From contig OZ253939.1 of NCBI GenBank assembly GCA_965267245.1, positions 2,170,001-2,234,000 on the forward strand: 64,000 nt of DNA, in the 5' to 3' direction. The translations under genes and the position numbers were made by a program. The notes below the pieces were generated by a model. The model worked only from the letters and a program-made list of their open reading frames with translations, ran no database searches and was not told where the DNA came from. Source of the DNA: JANSWY01 sp965267245 (lineage in GTDB: Bacteria; Bacteroidota; Bacteroidia; Cytophagales; Cyclobacteriaceae). Shown one piece after another: positions 26,930 through 35,918 of the stretch. Each line of letters opens with the position of its first letter. The stretch's first letter is position 1.

Positions 26930-27662
26930 AACCGTTACAATTCTAGGAGCTACATCAGATGTCGCTATGGCTCTAGCTTCAAAATTTGCCCAAAAAGGTT
27001 ATAATTTAATTCTTGCAGCCAGGTCATCTAATAGGCTGGCAAACTTTTCAGCTGATATTGTTATTCGTCATAAAGTTAATGTGGATGTTATAGAGTTTGA
27101 TGCCACTAATTATGATAACCACAATGAAATCACCAAGAAAATTAAAAACAGCACGATTGTAGTTGCCGCATTTGGTGTGCTTGGTGATCAGGCACATGAT
27201 TTTCAAGATTGGGAGAATTGTCATTCAGTAATTGAGAGTAACTATGTAGGATTTGTCTCCATCATCAATAGAATTGTTGCTACCTGGGAAAGTGAACCTA
27301 CAGATCAAGTAAGAACAATTATTGGAATTAGTTCTGTAGCAGGTGAAAGAGGTCGCGGCAGTAATTTTATATATGGCAGTGCAAAAGCTGCTGTTACATG
27401 TTACCTTGATGGGCTAAGGAACCATTGCTTCAAGAATGGGATTCATGTAATAACTGTAAAGCCCGGCTTTATCAATTCCAAAATGACAGACGGCCTTGAT
27501 TTACCGAGACCATTGACAAAAGAACCCGAACAGGTAGCCAATGCCATTTTAAAAGGATACCAAAGATCAAAAAACACTATTTACATCGGAGGAATATGGA
27601 GATTCATCATGTTTGTTATCAGGTCAATACCCGAGGTTATTTTCAAGAGAATGTCACTTTAG
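26922..27662 (+). CDS. SDR oxidoreductase resembling DprE2 (decaprenylphosphoryl-2-keto-ribose reductase)
   Basis: A 246-aa short-chain dehydrogenase. The cofactor motif is GATSDVA (residues 9-15), where classical SDRs have TGxxxGIG, matching the GGTSEIG form of mycobacterial DprE2. Further DprE2-like stretches are VAAFGVLGD (81-89), the catalytic SSVAGERGRGSNFIYGSAK (137-155; Tyr151, Lys155) and the C-terminal RFIMFVIRSIPEVIFKRM amphipathic end. DprE2 reduces decaprenylphosphoryl-2-keto-erythro-pentofuranose to the arabinose form, after oxidation by DprE1. No DprE1-like FAD oxidase is present in the window. The gene overlaps the GT-C-like gene by 8 bases and is the last of its operon. Confidence 0.75.
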   Translation: MNKTVTILGATSDVAMALASKFAQKGYNLILAARSSNRLANFSADIVIRHKVNVDVIEFDATNYDNHNEITKKIKNSTIVVAAFGVLGDQAHDFQDWENCHSVIESNYVGFVSIINRIVATWESEPTDQVRTIIGISSVAGERGRGSNFIYGSAKAAVTCYLDGLRNHCFKNGIHVITVKPGFINSKMTDGLDLPRPLTKEPEQVANAILKGYQRSKNTIYIGGIWRFIMFVIRSIPEVIFKRMSL

Positions 27663-27672
27663 GATTTTGATC

Positions 27673-29574
27673 CTATAATTTTGAGCACCAACGATTGTAC
27701 CAAAGCTGAAAAACCAAAAAGTGCCATAGTTTTTGCGGACTTTCTCCATCTGAGGACATAAATGTTTTGACCATTTTAGACACAGTCCTGTCATCAAATA
27801 CGCCCTGTTTCTTTAGTCTTTCTGAATCAGTATAATATCTCAGGTAGTCGTTAAGTTCATTTCGCAACCACCCTCCTACTGGAGAAAGAAAACCTTGCTT
27901 TGGCCTATCAACAAGTTCCTTCGGGACGTATTTATACAAAACATCTCGAAAAATTCTCTTTGTCTGATTGTTGTGTAATTTAAAATCTGATGGCAACCTA
28001 CTTGCAAACTCAAGTATCCGATGATCCAGTAATGGCTCCCTTCCCTCAAGACTGACAGACATTGTTGCTCTATCAACTTTTGGTAAGTTATTATCTAATA
28101 AAAATGTCAGGTAATCAATAGCCATCATTCCATTCACAGCATCGTTTCCAGAATTAATTTCATGGTGAAGGTCGAAATAGTTTTGATCATACTGGTGTAG
28201 ATCAGGAATTAACTTCTGTAATGACTGTTCAGTATGAAATTGCATCACCAACTCCATAGCTTTGTAGGGATCACTATGCCTCCATATACTTGCCATTTTC
28301 TGGAACCTGGTATTGAAGTTTTGTTTCCTGTTCAGACCCACCAAAATTTCAGGGTTAACATTCTCCATTACGCCACCGGCAACTTTCTGTAAAGATTTTG
28401 GTAGCATGGATGAATACTTCAATGCCTGTTGGTACCTGGGATATCCTGCAAATATTTCATCTCCTGCATCAGAAGAAAGTGCAACTTTTACAGATTGTAC
28501 AGCCAATTTACTCACCAATGTGGTAGGGATCACAGAATTATCACCCAATGGTTCATCATAAATATGAGGAAGATCGGGAATGATATCCAAAGCTTCTTTC
28601 TGTGTACAGTAATACTCAGTGTGACTTGTGCCAAGGTAATCGGATATTTTCTTTGCGTGCGGTGCTTCATCAAACTCCTGATCCTCAAAACCGATGGTAT
28701 AAGTTTTGATCGTATTGGGATGATGATTGGCCAAAAGTGCCGTAACAGTGGTACTATCATACCCACCACTTAAAAATACACCTACAGGAACATCCGCTAC
28801 CATTCTGTAATTACAGCTGGAGATAAGTATTTTCTCCAGTTCGTCGCGAGCATCATCGTATGAAATATCGAGCTTTGGTTGGTTATATACATCAATTACA
28901 TCCCAGTATTTGTTTTCATTTAATTCGCCACTCGCAATATCTATTGAGAGGATGCAACCTGGCTTCACTTTGAATGTGTTTTTGAAAATTGTGTTAGGTG
29001 ATGTTACATAACTGTACTTAAAATAGCTCGAAATGCTTCTTGGATCAATCTCAGCATGGAACCGATCAATTTCATGGAAAGATTTAAGTTCTGAGCTAAA
29101 GAGAAAAAGCCCATCTTTCCAATAAAAATTCAGTGGTTTTACACCAGCACGATCCCGAATCAAGTGAAGTTTATTTGCGCTAATATCCAAAATTGCAATC
29201 GCAAACATTCCAATAAAGCGGTCGACACAGGAAATCCCCCAGTGGTGGTAGGCCTTGATAATCATTTCTGTATCAGATGTTGATTTGAAGGTATAACCTT
29301 CCTTTTCAAGGTCTTTTTTAATTTCCTCAAAATTGTAGATCTCACCATTAAATATCATCCGAAGATCTTCAAATTCATAAGGTTGATTACCAAGAGGAGA
29401 TAAATCAAGTATGGACAATCTTCTATGCCCCAGACCAACTGATGCGTCAGGCAGGTTTTCAACAATATAACCTGATGCATCAGGCCCCCTATAGCTTAAC
29501 GCATCGGTCATTTTTATAAGAGACTCTTTGGTTAATTGATTTCTAAAGTCTGCAAATCCCGCAATTCCACACAT
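27673..29574 (-). CDS. asnB: Asparagine synthase (glutamine-hydrolysing)-type amidotransferase
   Basis: A 633-aa AsnB-family enzyme with complete motifs. Cys2 (MCGIAGF) starts the class II glutaminase domain (to about residue 210), with YRGPDASG and LSPLGNQPYEFEDLRMIFNGEIYNF. The synthetase domain has the PP-loop-type VGVFLSGGYDSTTVTALL. In polysaccharide gene clusters such enzymes often amidate or aminate a uronic acid or other sugar acid rather than make asparagine. It is the last gene of the operon beginning with the receiver protein at 33768 and converges on the DprE2-like gene with a 10-base gap. Confidence 0.85.
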   Translation of the reverse strand: MCGIAGFADFRNQLTKESLIKMTDALSYRGPDASGYIVENLPDASVGLGHRRLSILDLSPLGNQPYEFEDLRMIFNGEIYNFEEIKKDLEKEGYTFKSTSDTEMIIKAYHHWGISCVDRFIGMFAIAILDISANKLHLIRDRAGVKPLNFYWKDGLFLFSSELKSFHEIDRFHAEIDPRSISSYFKYSYVTSPNTIFKNTFKVKPGCILSIDIASGELNENKYWDVIDVYNQPKLDISYDDARDELEKILISSCNYRMVADVPVGVFLSGGYDSTTVTALLANHHPNTIKTYTIGFEDQEFDEAPHAKKISDYLGTSHTEYYCTQKEALDIIPDLPHIYDEPLGDNSVIPTTLVSKLAVQSVKVALSSDAGDEIFAGYPRYQQALKYSSMLPKSLQKVAGGVMENVNPEILVGLNRKQNFNTRFQKMASIWRHSDPYKAMELVMQFHTEQSLQKLIPDLHQYDQNYFDLHHEINSGNDAVNGMMAIDYLTFLLDNNLPKVDRATMSVSLEGREPLLDHRILEFASRLPSDFKLHNNQTKRIFRDVLYKYVPKELVDRPKQGFLSPVGGWLRNELNDYLRYYTDSERLKKQGVFDDRTVSKMVKTFMSSDGESPQKLWHFLVFQLWYNRWCSKL

Positions 29575-29585
29575 TGAAAAAGTAT

Positions 29586-30182
29586 TTAATCGATTTTCTT
29601 AATAATTTTGGCTGGAACCCCTCCCACTACTGTTTTTGGAGGCACATCTTTTGTTACAACAGCTCCTGCTGCAACAACTGCTCCATCTCCAATAGTTACT
29701 CCACTTAATATGGTTGCTCTGGAAGTTATCCAAACATTGTTACCGATAATAATCGGTTTGCCTTTTACATCTTCAAATGGGTTGTTGATATTATGAAAAT
29801 CACTATCCAGTATTAATGTGTATGGCGCAATCCGAACATTTTCTCCAATTTCTATTCTATTTTGAGCATCTATGTGGGCGCCATTTACTCTTGAATTTTT
29901 TCCAATGATCAGTGTTCCTTCAGGTCCCGTATAAAGTTTGGCTTTCTCAATAATCGACCAAACCCTTACCTCATCCTTCAAAATCATTTTTCCCTGGTTC
30001 CCTACTTTCGGACGACCGTTGACACTCACCATCTTACCCAGTTCATCCACTGATGATAAGTATAGTTTTGCCAGAAAGATATTGAGAACCCCCTTCATTG
30101 CAATAAACAATTTGGCAAAAGTGCCTTTCTTGGGATACTTTTCAGAAATATCCAGCCATCTTCCCTTAATGCTTGAAATCAT
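29586..30182 (-). CDS. Left-handed beta-helix acetyltransferase (WcaF/maltose O-acetyltransferase-like)
   Basis: A 198-aa acyltransferase with hexapeptide repeats from about residue 85. The C-terminal catalytic coil is typical: LDSDFHNI (active-site His), PIIIGNNVWITSRATILSGVTIGDGAVVAAGAVVTKDV (quoted here only as landmarks IIIGNNVWI and VTIGDGAVV), and the closing GGVPAKIIKKI. The family transfers acetyl from acetyl-CoA to a sugar hydroxyl. It overlaps the GT2 gene upstream by 17 bases, so the acceptor is probably a sugar assembled by that operon. Confidence 0.86.
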   Translation of the reverse strand: MISSIKGRWLDISEKYPKKGTFAKLFIAMKGVLNIFLAKLYLSSVDELGKMVSVNGRPKVGNQGKMILKDEVRVWSIIEKAKLYTGPEGTLIIGKNSRVNGAHIDAQNRIEIGENVRIAPYTLILDSDFHNINNPFEDVKGKPIIIGNNVWITSRATILSGVTIGDGAVVAAGAVVTKDVPPKTVVGGVPAKIIKKID

Positions 30183-31053
30183 AAGATTTATTTATATGCC
30201 AAAGCACCCCTCTCCAAAGACTTTTCAACTGTTTCAACCTACCTTTCAATAAATATTGTAAAGATATTTTAGGAAGGGCAACTGAGCAGTAAAACAAAAT
30301 ACCCGAAACCCGCTTAATTCCAGAGCTGTTACGGATTAGGTATAGAATTCTATTCCTGTTTATATAATATACTTTCAAAGGACTATCTTCTCCCACACTT
30401 ACAGATTCTTTATGTACAATACTCAATTGGCCTAAATAATACATTTTGTAACCAGCTCTCTTAATTTTTTCACACCAATCATGCTCCTCATAATAAAGAA
30501 AATATTCCTCAGGCATATTTCCTACCACGTCAACAATTTCTGATCTTATGATTAAAGCTGCTCCATGAGGAAGGCCAGTCTCAATATTATAATCATATTG
30601 TCCATTATCATCCTCAAATAACCCTAAACGCTTCCCCCGTCCAGTAATTGGGTTGATGCTTTTCGCTCCGGCATACTGAATCCTTCCATCTGGATATATG
30701 ACTTTCGGTGAAGCCATTCCAATTTTAGGATTCTTCTCCATTACCTCAACTATTTGTTGTATAAAATTCGGGGATACTACTGTATCATTATTGAGAAAAA
30801 GAAGATAATCACCTTTCGCTTTTGCTACTCCAAGATTATTTCCGCCAGCGAAACCCAGATTATTCTCACTCCATATGTAACTAACCCGATCATACAATTC
30901 CACTTTTGCCCGATCCAGTTTTTCCGTTGATCCATTATCTATAACAATAACTTCAATCTCTCTGTAAGTTGAACTTGCCAGGCTATCCAGTAATTCATAA
31001 GTCACTTCCGGCTCATTGAAATTCACCGTAATGATTGAAACAATAGGTGACAT
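30166..31053 (-). CDS. Family 2 glycosyltransferase (rhamnosyltransferase-like)
   Basis: A 295-aa soluble GT2 with the GT-A signature VSIITVNFNEPEVTYELLDSL, VIVIDNGSTEKL, then the WbbL/rhamnosyltransferase-type NLGFAGGNNLGVAKAKGDYLLFLNNDT (given as the landmarks NLGFAGGNN and LFLNNDT) and a late YYEEHDWCEKIKRAGYKM motif. These fit the RfbF/WbbL branch that often transfers rhamnose; the sugar is not proven. The start overlaps the upstream GT2 stop by one base and the end overlaps the acetyltransferase by 17 bases. Confidence 0.86.
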   Translation of the reverse strand: MSPIVSIITVNFNEPEVTYELLDSLASSTYREIEVIVIDNGSTEKLDRAKVELYDRVSYIWSENNLGFAGGNNLGVAKAKGDYLLFLNNDTVVSPNFIQQIVEVMEKNPKIGMASPKVIYPDGRIQYAGAKSINPITGRGKRLGLFEDDNGQYDYNIETGLPHGAALIIRSEIVDVVGNMPEEYFLYYEEHDWCEKIKRAGYKMYYLGQLSIVHKESVSVGEDSPLKVYYINRNRILYLIRNSSGIKRVSGILFYCSVALPKISLQYLLKGRLKQLKSLWRGVLWHINKSYDFKH

Positions 31054-32222
31054 TAAGATACAGTCTTGTGTTTGGTATGAATAAACTTTTTATTGGCACC
31101 CTTCAATTTGAATAGCAACAGCACCATCGAAAGAAATATCTTAGGGATTTGCAGTATTGATTTTAACAGGTCTTTATTATAGTATTCTCGCGGAATTGCA
31201 ATAAACATTGAAAAAGCATTCAATAACCACAGGCCGAGCCAGATAACCCAACCATATGTGAGATATCCATTAAAAACAATAGCTAAAAACACGATTATCG
31301 TGAGCAAACCCAAGTTTATCAATCGTGGTAATTGTATATTTCGCCATACGGTGCTGTTGAAGTAAGCTATCTTACCTTTAAGAAGTCCCTTCAAGCCTGG
31401 TATTAAAAAGCGCAACAGGTAAACATATTGGCTTGAAATCCATCGCTTTCTTTGATTCTTAAAATTATCGTGGCTGTCCGTTTTCTGATCCAGCACTTTC
31501 GCTTCTTTGAAATAGCGGACTCTATGTCCAGCCTCCAAATATTTATACTCTAGTTCCCTATCAAAGCCTCCAACACTATCCAAAGGCTCAAAAACCTCCT
31601 TAAATGTGTCTGCTTTGAAAATCATCCCTGACCCATTCAAAGCAACTGACAGGCCAAGAGTGTGACTACCCTGACGATAAATGTGATTATTTATTGCTTC
31701 GCTTATTCCATCTAGAATGGCGAGTGAATTATTCTTATTCTTGGCTACTCTCTGGGTTTGTAATGCCTGAATGGGATGATCTTCAACATATGCGTTTACT
31801 TTTTTGAGGTAATCAGATTCCATTACATTATCAGCATCCAGGATCACCAGATAATCAAATTTATCTGTAATCAATGAGAAGGCCTCTTTAATAGATTTTA
31901 CCTTTGTGCTTCTATCAAAAGATACTTCAAGAACTTTACAATCTGTTTTCCCAAGCTTATCTAAAGTACTTTTCTCAAACGAGTCTGCAAGGACAACCAA
32001 ATCAAAATTGCTTTTGGGGTAATCCTGTTTTAAGTTTTCTGCAACTGTGTGAACGATTACTTCATCCTCTTTATACCCAGGAACAAGCACCAAAAAGGAT
32101 TTAAATCCTGTTGATTCCTTAGATAAAAATTTTCTGTAGAAAAGTGCAGCAATTGAGCTAATCAGAGAGTAACTAACAAAATAAATTGCATATAAAAGAA
32201 GAATCCACTCAATGTAAATCAT
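31053..32222 (-). CDS. Membrane family 2 glycosyltransferase (cellulose-synthase-like)
   Basis: A 389-aa membrane GT2. A hydrophobic segment opens the protein, then the catalytic domain shows VLVPGYKEDEVIVHTVAEN, VVLADSFE, LVILDADNVMESDYL and the acceptor/processivity-like motif QRKRWISSQYVYL (close to Q/RxxRW). Two or three C-terminal transmembrane segments follow. It lies 8 bases behind the initiating sugar transferase and could add the second sugar or be processive. Donor and linkage are unknown. Confidence 0.85.
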   Translation of the reverse strand: MIYIEWILLLYAIYFVSYSLISSIAALFYRKFLSKESTGFKSFLVLVPGYKEDEVIVHTVAENLKQDYPKSNFDLVVLADSFEKSTLDKLGKTDCKVLEVSFDRSTKVKSIKEAFSLITDKFDYLVILDADNVMESDYLKKVNAYVEDHPIQALQTQRVAKNKNNSLAILDGISEAINNHIYRQGSHTLGLSVALNGSGMIFKADTFKEVFEPLDSVGGFDRELEYKYLEAGHRVRYFKEAKVLDQKTDSHDNFKNQRKRWISSQYVYLLRFLIPGLKGLLKGKIAYFNSTVWRNIQLPRLINLGLLTIIVFLAIVFNGYLTYGWVIWLGLWLLNAFSMFIAIPREYYNKDLLKSILQIPKIFLSMVLLLFKLKGANKKFIHTKHKTVS

Positions 32223-32230
32223 AGTGTAAA

Positions 32231-33349
32231 TTACACCTTTTCCTGTTGGAAGAGTGCAGGTATGGTCATCAGAATAATCTTGATATCAAAAAAAACAGAA
32301 TTTTTTCTTACATATATCCGGTCAAGAGCAATACGCTCCTCACTACTCATTTCCCCCTTGCCTCGTTTAAGAGCCTGCCACAAACCGGTGATACCTGCTG
32401 GACCCAGAAAACGTTCTGCGTTATCGTCAGTGGTCAATAACTTCGCCTCGTAGAGCGGTAAAGGTCTGTTCCCAACTATTGACATGTCTCCTTTAAGTAC
32501 ATTCAACAATTGCGGTAGTTCATCCAAACTTGTACTCCTTAGGATATGACCTAACCGCGTGATTCTAGGATCATTTTGAATTTTCACAAATTGATTACCG
32601 TCTTTATACTGGTTCCTGGTAGCCTTTAACTTCTCTAACTGTGTATCAGCATCCTGTGACATGGACCTGAACTTATAGAAATCAAAAATCTGATAATCAC
32701 TCCCCGCTCTTTTAGAGATATAGAAAATAGGCCCCTTTGATTCCAATTTAATTGCAATTGCAACTAATATAAGAATTGGTGATAACATCAAAAGTGCAAA
32801 GGCAGAAAACACAATATCAAATGACCTTTTAAACATATACATGCGATATGTTTTATCATCATTTAACTGGGTGTCCTGCCATGTAAAACCAATGGACCTT
32901 AATCTTTTGCTAAGACTGATTCTACTGATAAGGAAATCAAAGGAAATATTATTGTAGAAATAATCGTCAGCCTCCATCGACTTAACGATTTGAGTAACGT
33001 ATTCATCCTTCTTCTCCGCAAACATCATTAGCGGAATATACTTGAACTCACTTTTATTCCTGATTTCAACAATGTTTTCGGATAATAGCTTAGAGGCAAA
33101 AGCCGAATCAATGAGGAGTGCTTCAGGAAATTTCGAATTCAATTCTCCCCAGGTTTTCATAAGGAAGATAAGAGCCAATGCACTCTTCACCTCGACCAAT
33201 TGATAGGCCTCCTTATCAAACCCAACAATTCGTTCGGGAATTGCATCCCCAAGACAAATTATGATTGGGCTATCCACATGATCTATGCGTAGTTGATCAT
33301 CAGAATGTTTTTTTTCCTCCTGATAACCAACTGTTGATGTTGATTCCAA
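32231..33349 (-). CDS. Initiating sugar transferase (WcaJ/PglC-type) with N-terminal pseudo-receiver domain
   Basis: A 372-aa polyprenyl-phosphate sugar-1-phosphate transferase. The catalytic part starts at about residue 173 with KRSFDIVFSAFALLMLSP, one membrane helix, then FYKFRSM, RRTSLDEL-like LRSTSLDELPQLLNVLKGDM, the NRPLPLYE motif and GITGLWQ. It would load the first sugar phosphate onto undecaprenyl phosphate. Instead of the usual extra membrane helices, residues 25-150 resemble a receiver domain lacking the acid pair, Thr/Ser and Lys; only a strand-end Asp81 fits. The start is a TTG, since no ATG is available in frame. It lies 17 bases after a true receiver gene. Confidence 0.85.
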   Translation of the reverse strand: MESTSTVGYQEEKKHSDDQLRIDHVDSPIIICLGDAIPERIVGFDKEAYQLVEVKSALALIFLMKTWGELNSKFPEALLIDSAFASKLLSENIVEIRNKSEFKYIPLMMFAEKKDEYVTQIVKSMEADDYFYNNISFDFLISRISLSKRLRSIGFTWQDTQLNDDKTYRMYMFKRSFDIVFSAFALLMLSPILILVAIAIKLESKGPIFYISKRAGSDYQIFDFYKFRSMSQDADTQLEKLKATRNQYKDGNQFVKIQNDPRITRLGHILRSTSLDELPQLLNVLKGDMSIVGNRPLPLYEAKLLTTDDNAERFLGPAGITGLWQALKRGKGEMSSEERIALDRIYVRKNSVFFDIKIILMTIPALFQQEKV

Positions 33350-33366
33350 AATCCAAAAAATTTAAG

Positions 33367-33768
33367 TTATGCAACTGCTAAATTTACAGTCTCTTCAATT
33401 TTTAACTGAAGTGTTTCCGGATCAAAAGGTTTGGCTACAAAATCTGCGTAATCAATTGTTATCAACCTTGGCATTAAATCCAATTTATCTTGACCAGAGA
33501 TAAACATAATTGGAATATGATCATACAAGCCACTCATTTTCAAGTAATGAGCAAATTCTATACCATCCATTTCTTCCATGTTAATATCAGACAGAATAAC
33601 ATCTGGAGTTGTACCAGTCTGCGTTAACCAACTGATGGCATCTAATGGATTAGTAAATGAGGTAACATTATATTTTTTGGAAAGGATTCGTGATAACAAC
33701 CTAAGCATAGGTTCATTATCATCAATTAGAAGAATAGTTCTCTTCTTAGAGTTTCTAAGGCGGTGCAT
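33367..33768 (-). CDS. Single-domain response regulator receiver
   Basis: A 133-aa stand-alone receiver with all key residues: acid pair Asp16/Asp17, phospho-acceptor Asp61 (VILSDINMEEMDG), Ser91 (MFISG) and Lys113 (VAKPF). There is no output domain. It heads the operon containing the initiating sugar transferase, so phosphorylation may tune polysaccharide synthesis by protein contact, possibly with the pseudo-receiver of the next gene product. No partner kinase gene is adjacent. Confidence 0.88.
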   Translation of the reverse strand: MHRLRNSKKRTILLIDDNEPMLRLLSRILSKKYNVTSFTNPLDAISWLTQTGTTPDVILSDINMEEMDGIEFAHYLKMSGLYDHIPIMFISGQDKLDLMPRLITIDYADFVAKPFDPETLQLKIEETVNLAVA

Positions 33769-33793
33769 GTTTCGAGTTCGTTAAGCGTGTTAC

Positions 33794-33833
33794 AAAAAAA
33801 TCCTTCAGTGTTTTTACGAGTTTCAACACTGAA
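33794..33833 (-). terminator. Probable intrinsic terminator of the bioF-bioD-bioA operon
   Basis: On the minus strand a 9-bp stem TTCAGTGTT/AACACTGAA (33804-33812 with 33825-33833, 12-base loop) is followed after 3 bases by seven U (33794-33800). It lies 165 bases past the bioA stop and 26 bases before the receiver gene start. The remaining part of the 33769-33997 gap is AT-rich without other clear features. Confidence 0.6.
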
Positions 33834-33997
33834 TTCTAAATCCTACTCTGCTAAATTACATATTTCAGTTGAAAGAACCTACAACAATACAATCATATTA
33901 TTGAAAAATTCAACAATTTAAATTAGATATATGTATTTGTTGCAATTATTGAAATTGAGAATACAAATAATTCTCATTAATTACGAAATCAATTCTC

Positions 33998-35302
33998 CTA
34001 TTTCTCTAGTATTTCACAAAGTTCTAAAATTGATGAATAAACAATTTGTAATTCATCACTGGTAATAACAAAAGGAGGAAGAATGTAAATTATGTTACCT
34101 AAGGGTCTCATAAGAATGTCCTTCTCCAAAAAGAACTGGTAGATAAAATTTCTCTTTGAGTTGTTATATGATGTCTCTCCTAATTCCAATTCCATTGCAA
34201 TTACGGTTCCCAATACCCTAACATCCCTAACAGAGGTTCTGACTTCAACCTGTTTAGCAAATATCTGATGCGATTGATTAATCCGATCAATATTTTCCTG
34301 AAATGACTTTACTTGAAGCAAGTCAAAACTTGCATTTGCTGCAGCACAAGCAATTGGATTACCTGTGTAAGAATGACCATGAAAGAAGGTTTTTGTAACT
34401 TCATCGGTATTAAATGCATTCACAACTTTTGTAGATGCCGATGTAAGACCCATTGGCATAGTTCCACCAGTTAACCCCTTTGACAAACAATATAAATCTG
34501 GTTTATTACTTAGGTAATCTGTAGCAAATAATTTACCTGTCCTCCCAAAACCAGTCATAACTTCATCTGCAATGCACAGGATGTCAAGTTGCTTAGCAAT
34601 ATCAATTAGTTTATCTAAAATATGAGCTGGGTATGTACGCATTCCACCTGCCCCCTGTATAAGTGGCTCAAAAATGAAACTTGACACATCTCCAGCTTCT
34701 ACAAATCTGGTAAACTGTCTGATTACTTCATTCGCATTCTTTTCGTTAGGAAAAGGTATGAAATCAACGTCAAACAAGAATGGTTCGAATGGAATATTAA
34801 AACTCCCGCGCTCTCCAATTGACATTGCCCCAAAGGTATCTCCATGGTAAGCACCCTCAATAGCAATAACCCTGCTTTTAGGTGAGTCCAAATTATGCCA
34901 GTACTGAAAAGCTATTTTGATTGCCACCTCCACAGCTGTACTCCCATTATCCGAGAAAAATACCTTTTCCTGATTATTAGGTAAGATAGACAGGATATTC
35001 TTTGATAATTGAATTGCCGGTCGATGGGTAAATCCGGCAAATATTACATGCTCCATATTAAGTGCCTGATCAGCAACTGCCCGGGCTATGTGTTCATTGC
35101 CATGCCCGTGAATGCTAACCCACCAGGAAGATACCGCATCAATGATTTTCCTACCATCAGCTGTATACAGATATACACCTTTTGCTTTTTCTATTAAAGT
35201 CGGTTGTTTCTGACCTTGCAGTGGTGTAAATGGATGCCAAATATTCTCATAATCCAACCTCAGGAGCTCTTCCCTCTTCTCTAACATATTATCTATATCC
35301 AT
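33998..35302 (-). CDS. bioA: Adenosylmethionine-8-amino-7-oxononanoate aminotransferase
   Basis: A 434-aa class III PLP aminotransferase that converts KAPA to DAPA with SAM as amino donor in biotin synthesis. Motifs include IWHPFTPLQGQ (BioA-specific N-terminus), VSSWWVSIHGH, EGAYHGDTFGAMS, CIADEVMTGFGRTG and the PLP lysine region LSKGLTGGTMPMGLT. Length is normal. The ATG lies 14 bases inside bioD, indicating coupled translation. It is the last gene of the bioF-bioD-bioA operon. Confidence 0.95.
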   Translation of the reverse strand: MDIDNMLEKREELLRLDYENIWHPFTPLQGQKQPTLIEKAKGVYLYTADGRKIIDAVSSWWVSIHGHGNEHIARAVADQALNMEHVIFAGFTHRPAIQLSKNILSILPNNQEKVFFSDNGSTAVEVAIKIAFQYWHNLDSPKSRVIAIEGAYHGDTFGAMSIGERGSFNIPFEPFLFDVDFIPFPNEKNANEVIRQFTRFVEAGDVSSFIFEPLIQGAGGMRTYPAHILDKLIDIAKQLDILCIADEVMTGFGRTGKLFATDYLSNKPDLYCLSKGLTGGTMPMGLTSASTKVVNAFNTDEVTKTFFHGHSYTGNPIACAAANASFDLLQVKSFQENIDRINQSHQIFAKQVEVRTSVRDVRVLGTVIAMELELGETSYNNSKRNFIYQFFLEKDILMRPLGNIIYILPPFVITSDELQIVYSSILELCEILEK

Positions 35303-35918
35303 CCAAATTGTTCTTTAGTTGATTAGCATAATTCTTTACGGTCTCCCTATTAATTGTGGAAAGTTCAGGTATTTTCAGGAGCACAGGATAACCAGTCATT
35401 TTTTCGATGATCCTTTCTGATTCATAATTTGCCGGCCCATTGAATACAATACCCGCTACCTCAATTCCTGTTTGCTTTAAATAATGCGCACTTAGCAATG
35501 TGTGATTAATATTCCCCAAATAAAGGTTTGACACCAGAATTACTGGCAGTTTCAATTTCTCAATCAAATTTGCCACAACCTGATTGTCGTTTATAGGGAC
35601 AAGCAATCCTCCTGCCCCTTCAACAATCAAGGGTTTATCTGTAACAGGCTGTTCAAAATCTTCAAGATTTATTTCAATTTCCTCCACTTTCGCTGCTGCA
35701 TGAGGTGAAGCTGGTGTCTTCAAAAGAAACTTCTCGTCAAGAATTTTTGATTCTGTGTTAGAAACAAGCCTTTTCACTTCATCTGAATCAGTTGGGTAAC
35801 CTGCTTGAATAGGTTTCCAATAATCACCTAATAATGCTTCTGTAAAAATGGCACTGACTAGTGTTTTCCCACTGTCTGTACCTATGGCTGTAATGAAGAA
35901 ACCTTTAGTTATGTTCAC
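35289..35918 (-). CDS. bioD: ATP-dependent dethiobiotin synthetase
   Basis: A 209-aa BioD, which closes the ureido ring of dethiobiotin from DAPA, CO2 and ATP. The P-loop is GTDSGKT (residues 13-19), followed by KPIQAGYPTDSD and the VEGAGGLLVPI motif. The start codon is GTG, placed 14 bases before the bioF stop; the bioD-bioA overlap is also 14 bases. Length is normal for the family. Confidence 0.93.
   Translation of the reverse strand: MNITKGFFITAIGTDSGKTLVSAIFTEALLGDYWKPIQAGYPTDSDEVKRLVSNTESKILDEKFLLKTPASPHAAAKVEEIEINLEDFEQPVTDKPLIVEGAGGLLVPINDNQVVANLIEKLKLPVILVSNLYLGNINHTLLSAHYLKQTGIEVAGIVFNGPANYESERIIEKMTGYPVLLKIPELSTINRETVKNYANQLKNNLDGYR

Noticed and set aside
27660..27675. Hairpin TAGGAT/ATCCTA between the DprE2-like gene and asnB
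   Set aside because: The stem is only 6 bp and no good T tract follows on either strand, so a bidirectional terminator is not supported.
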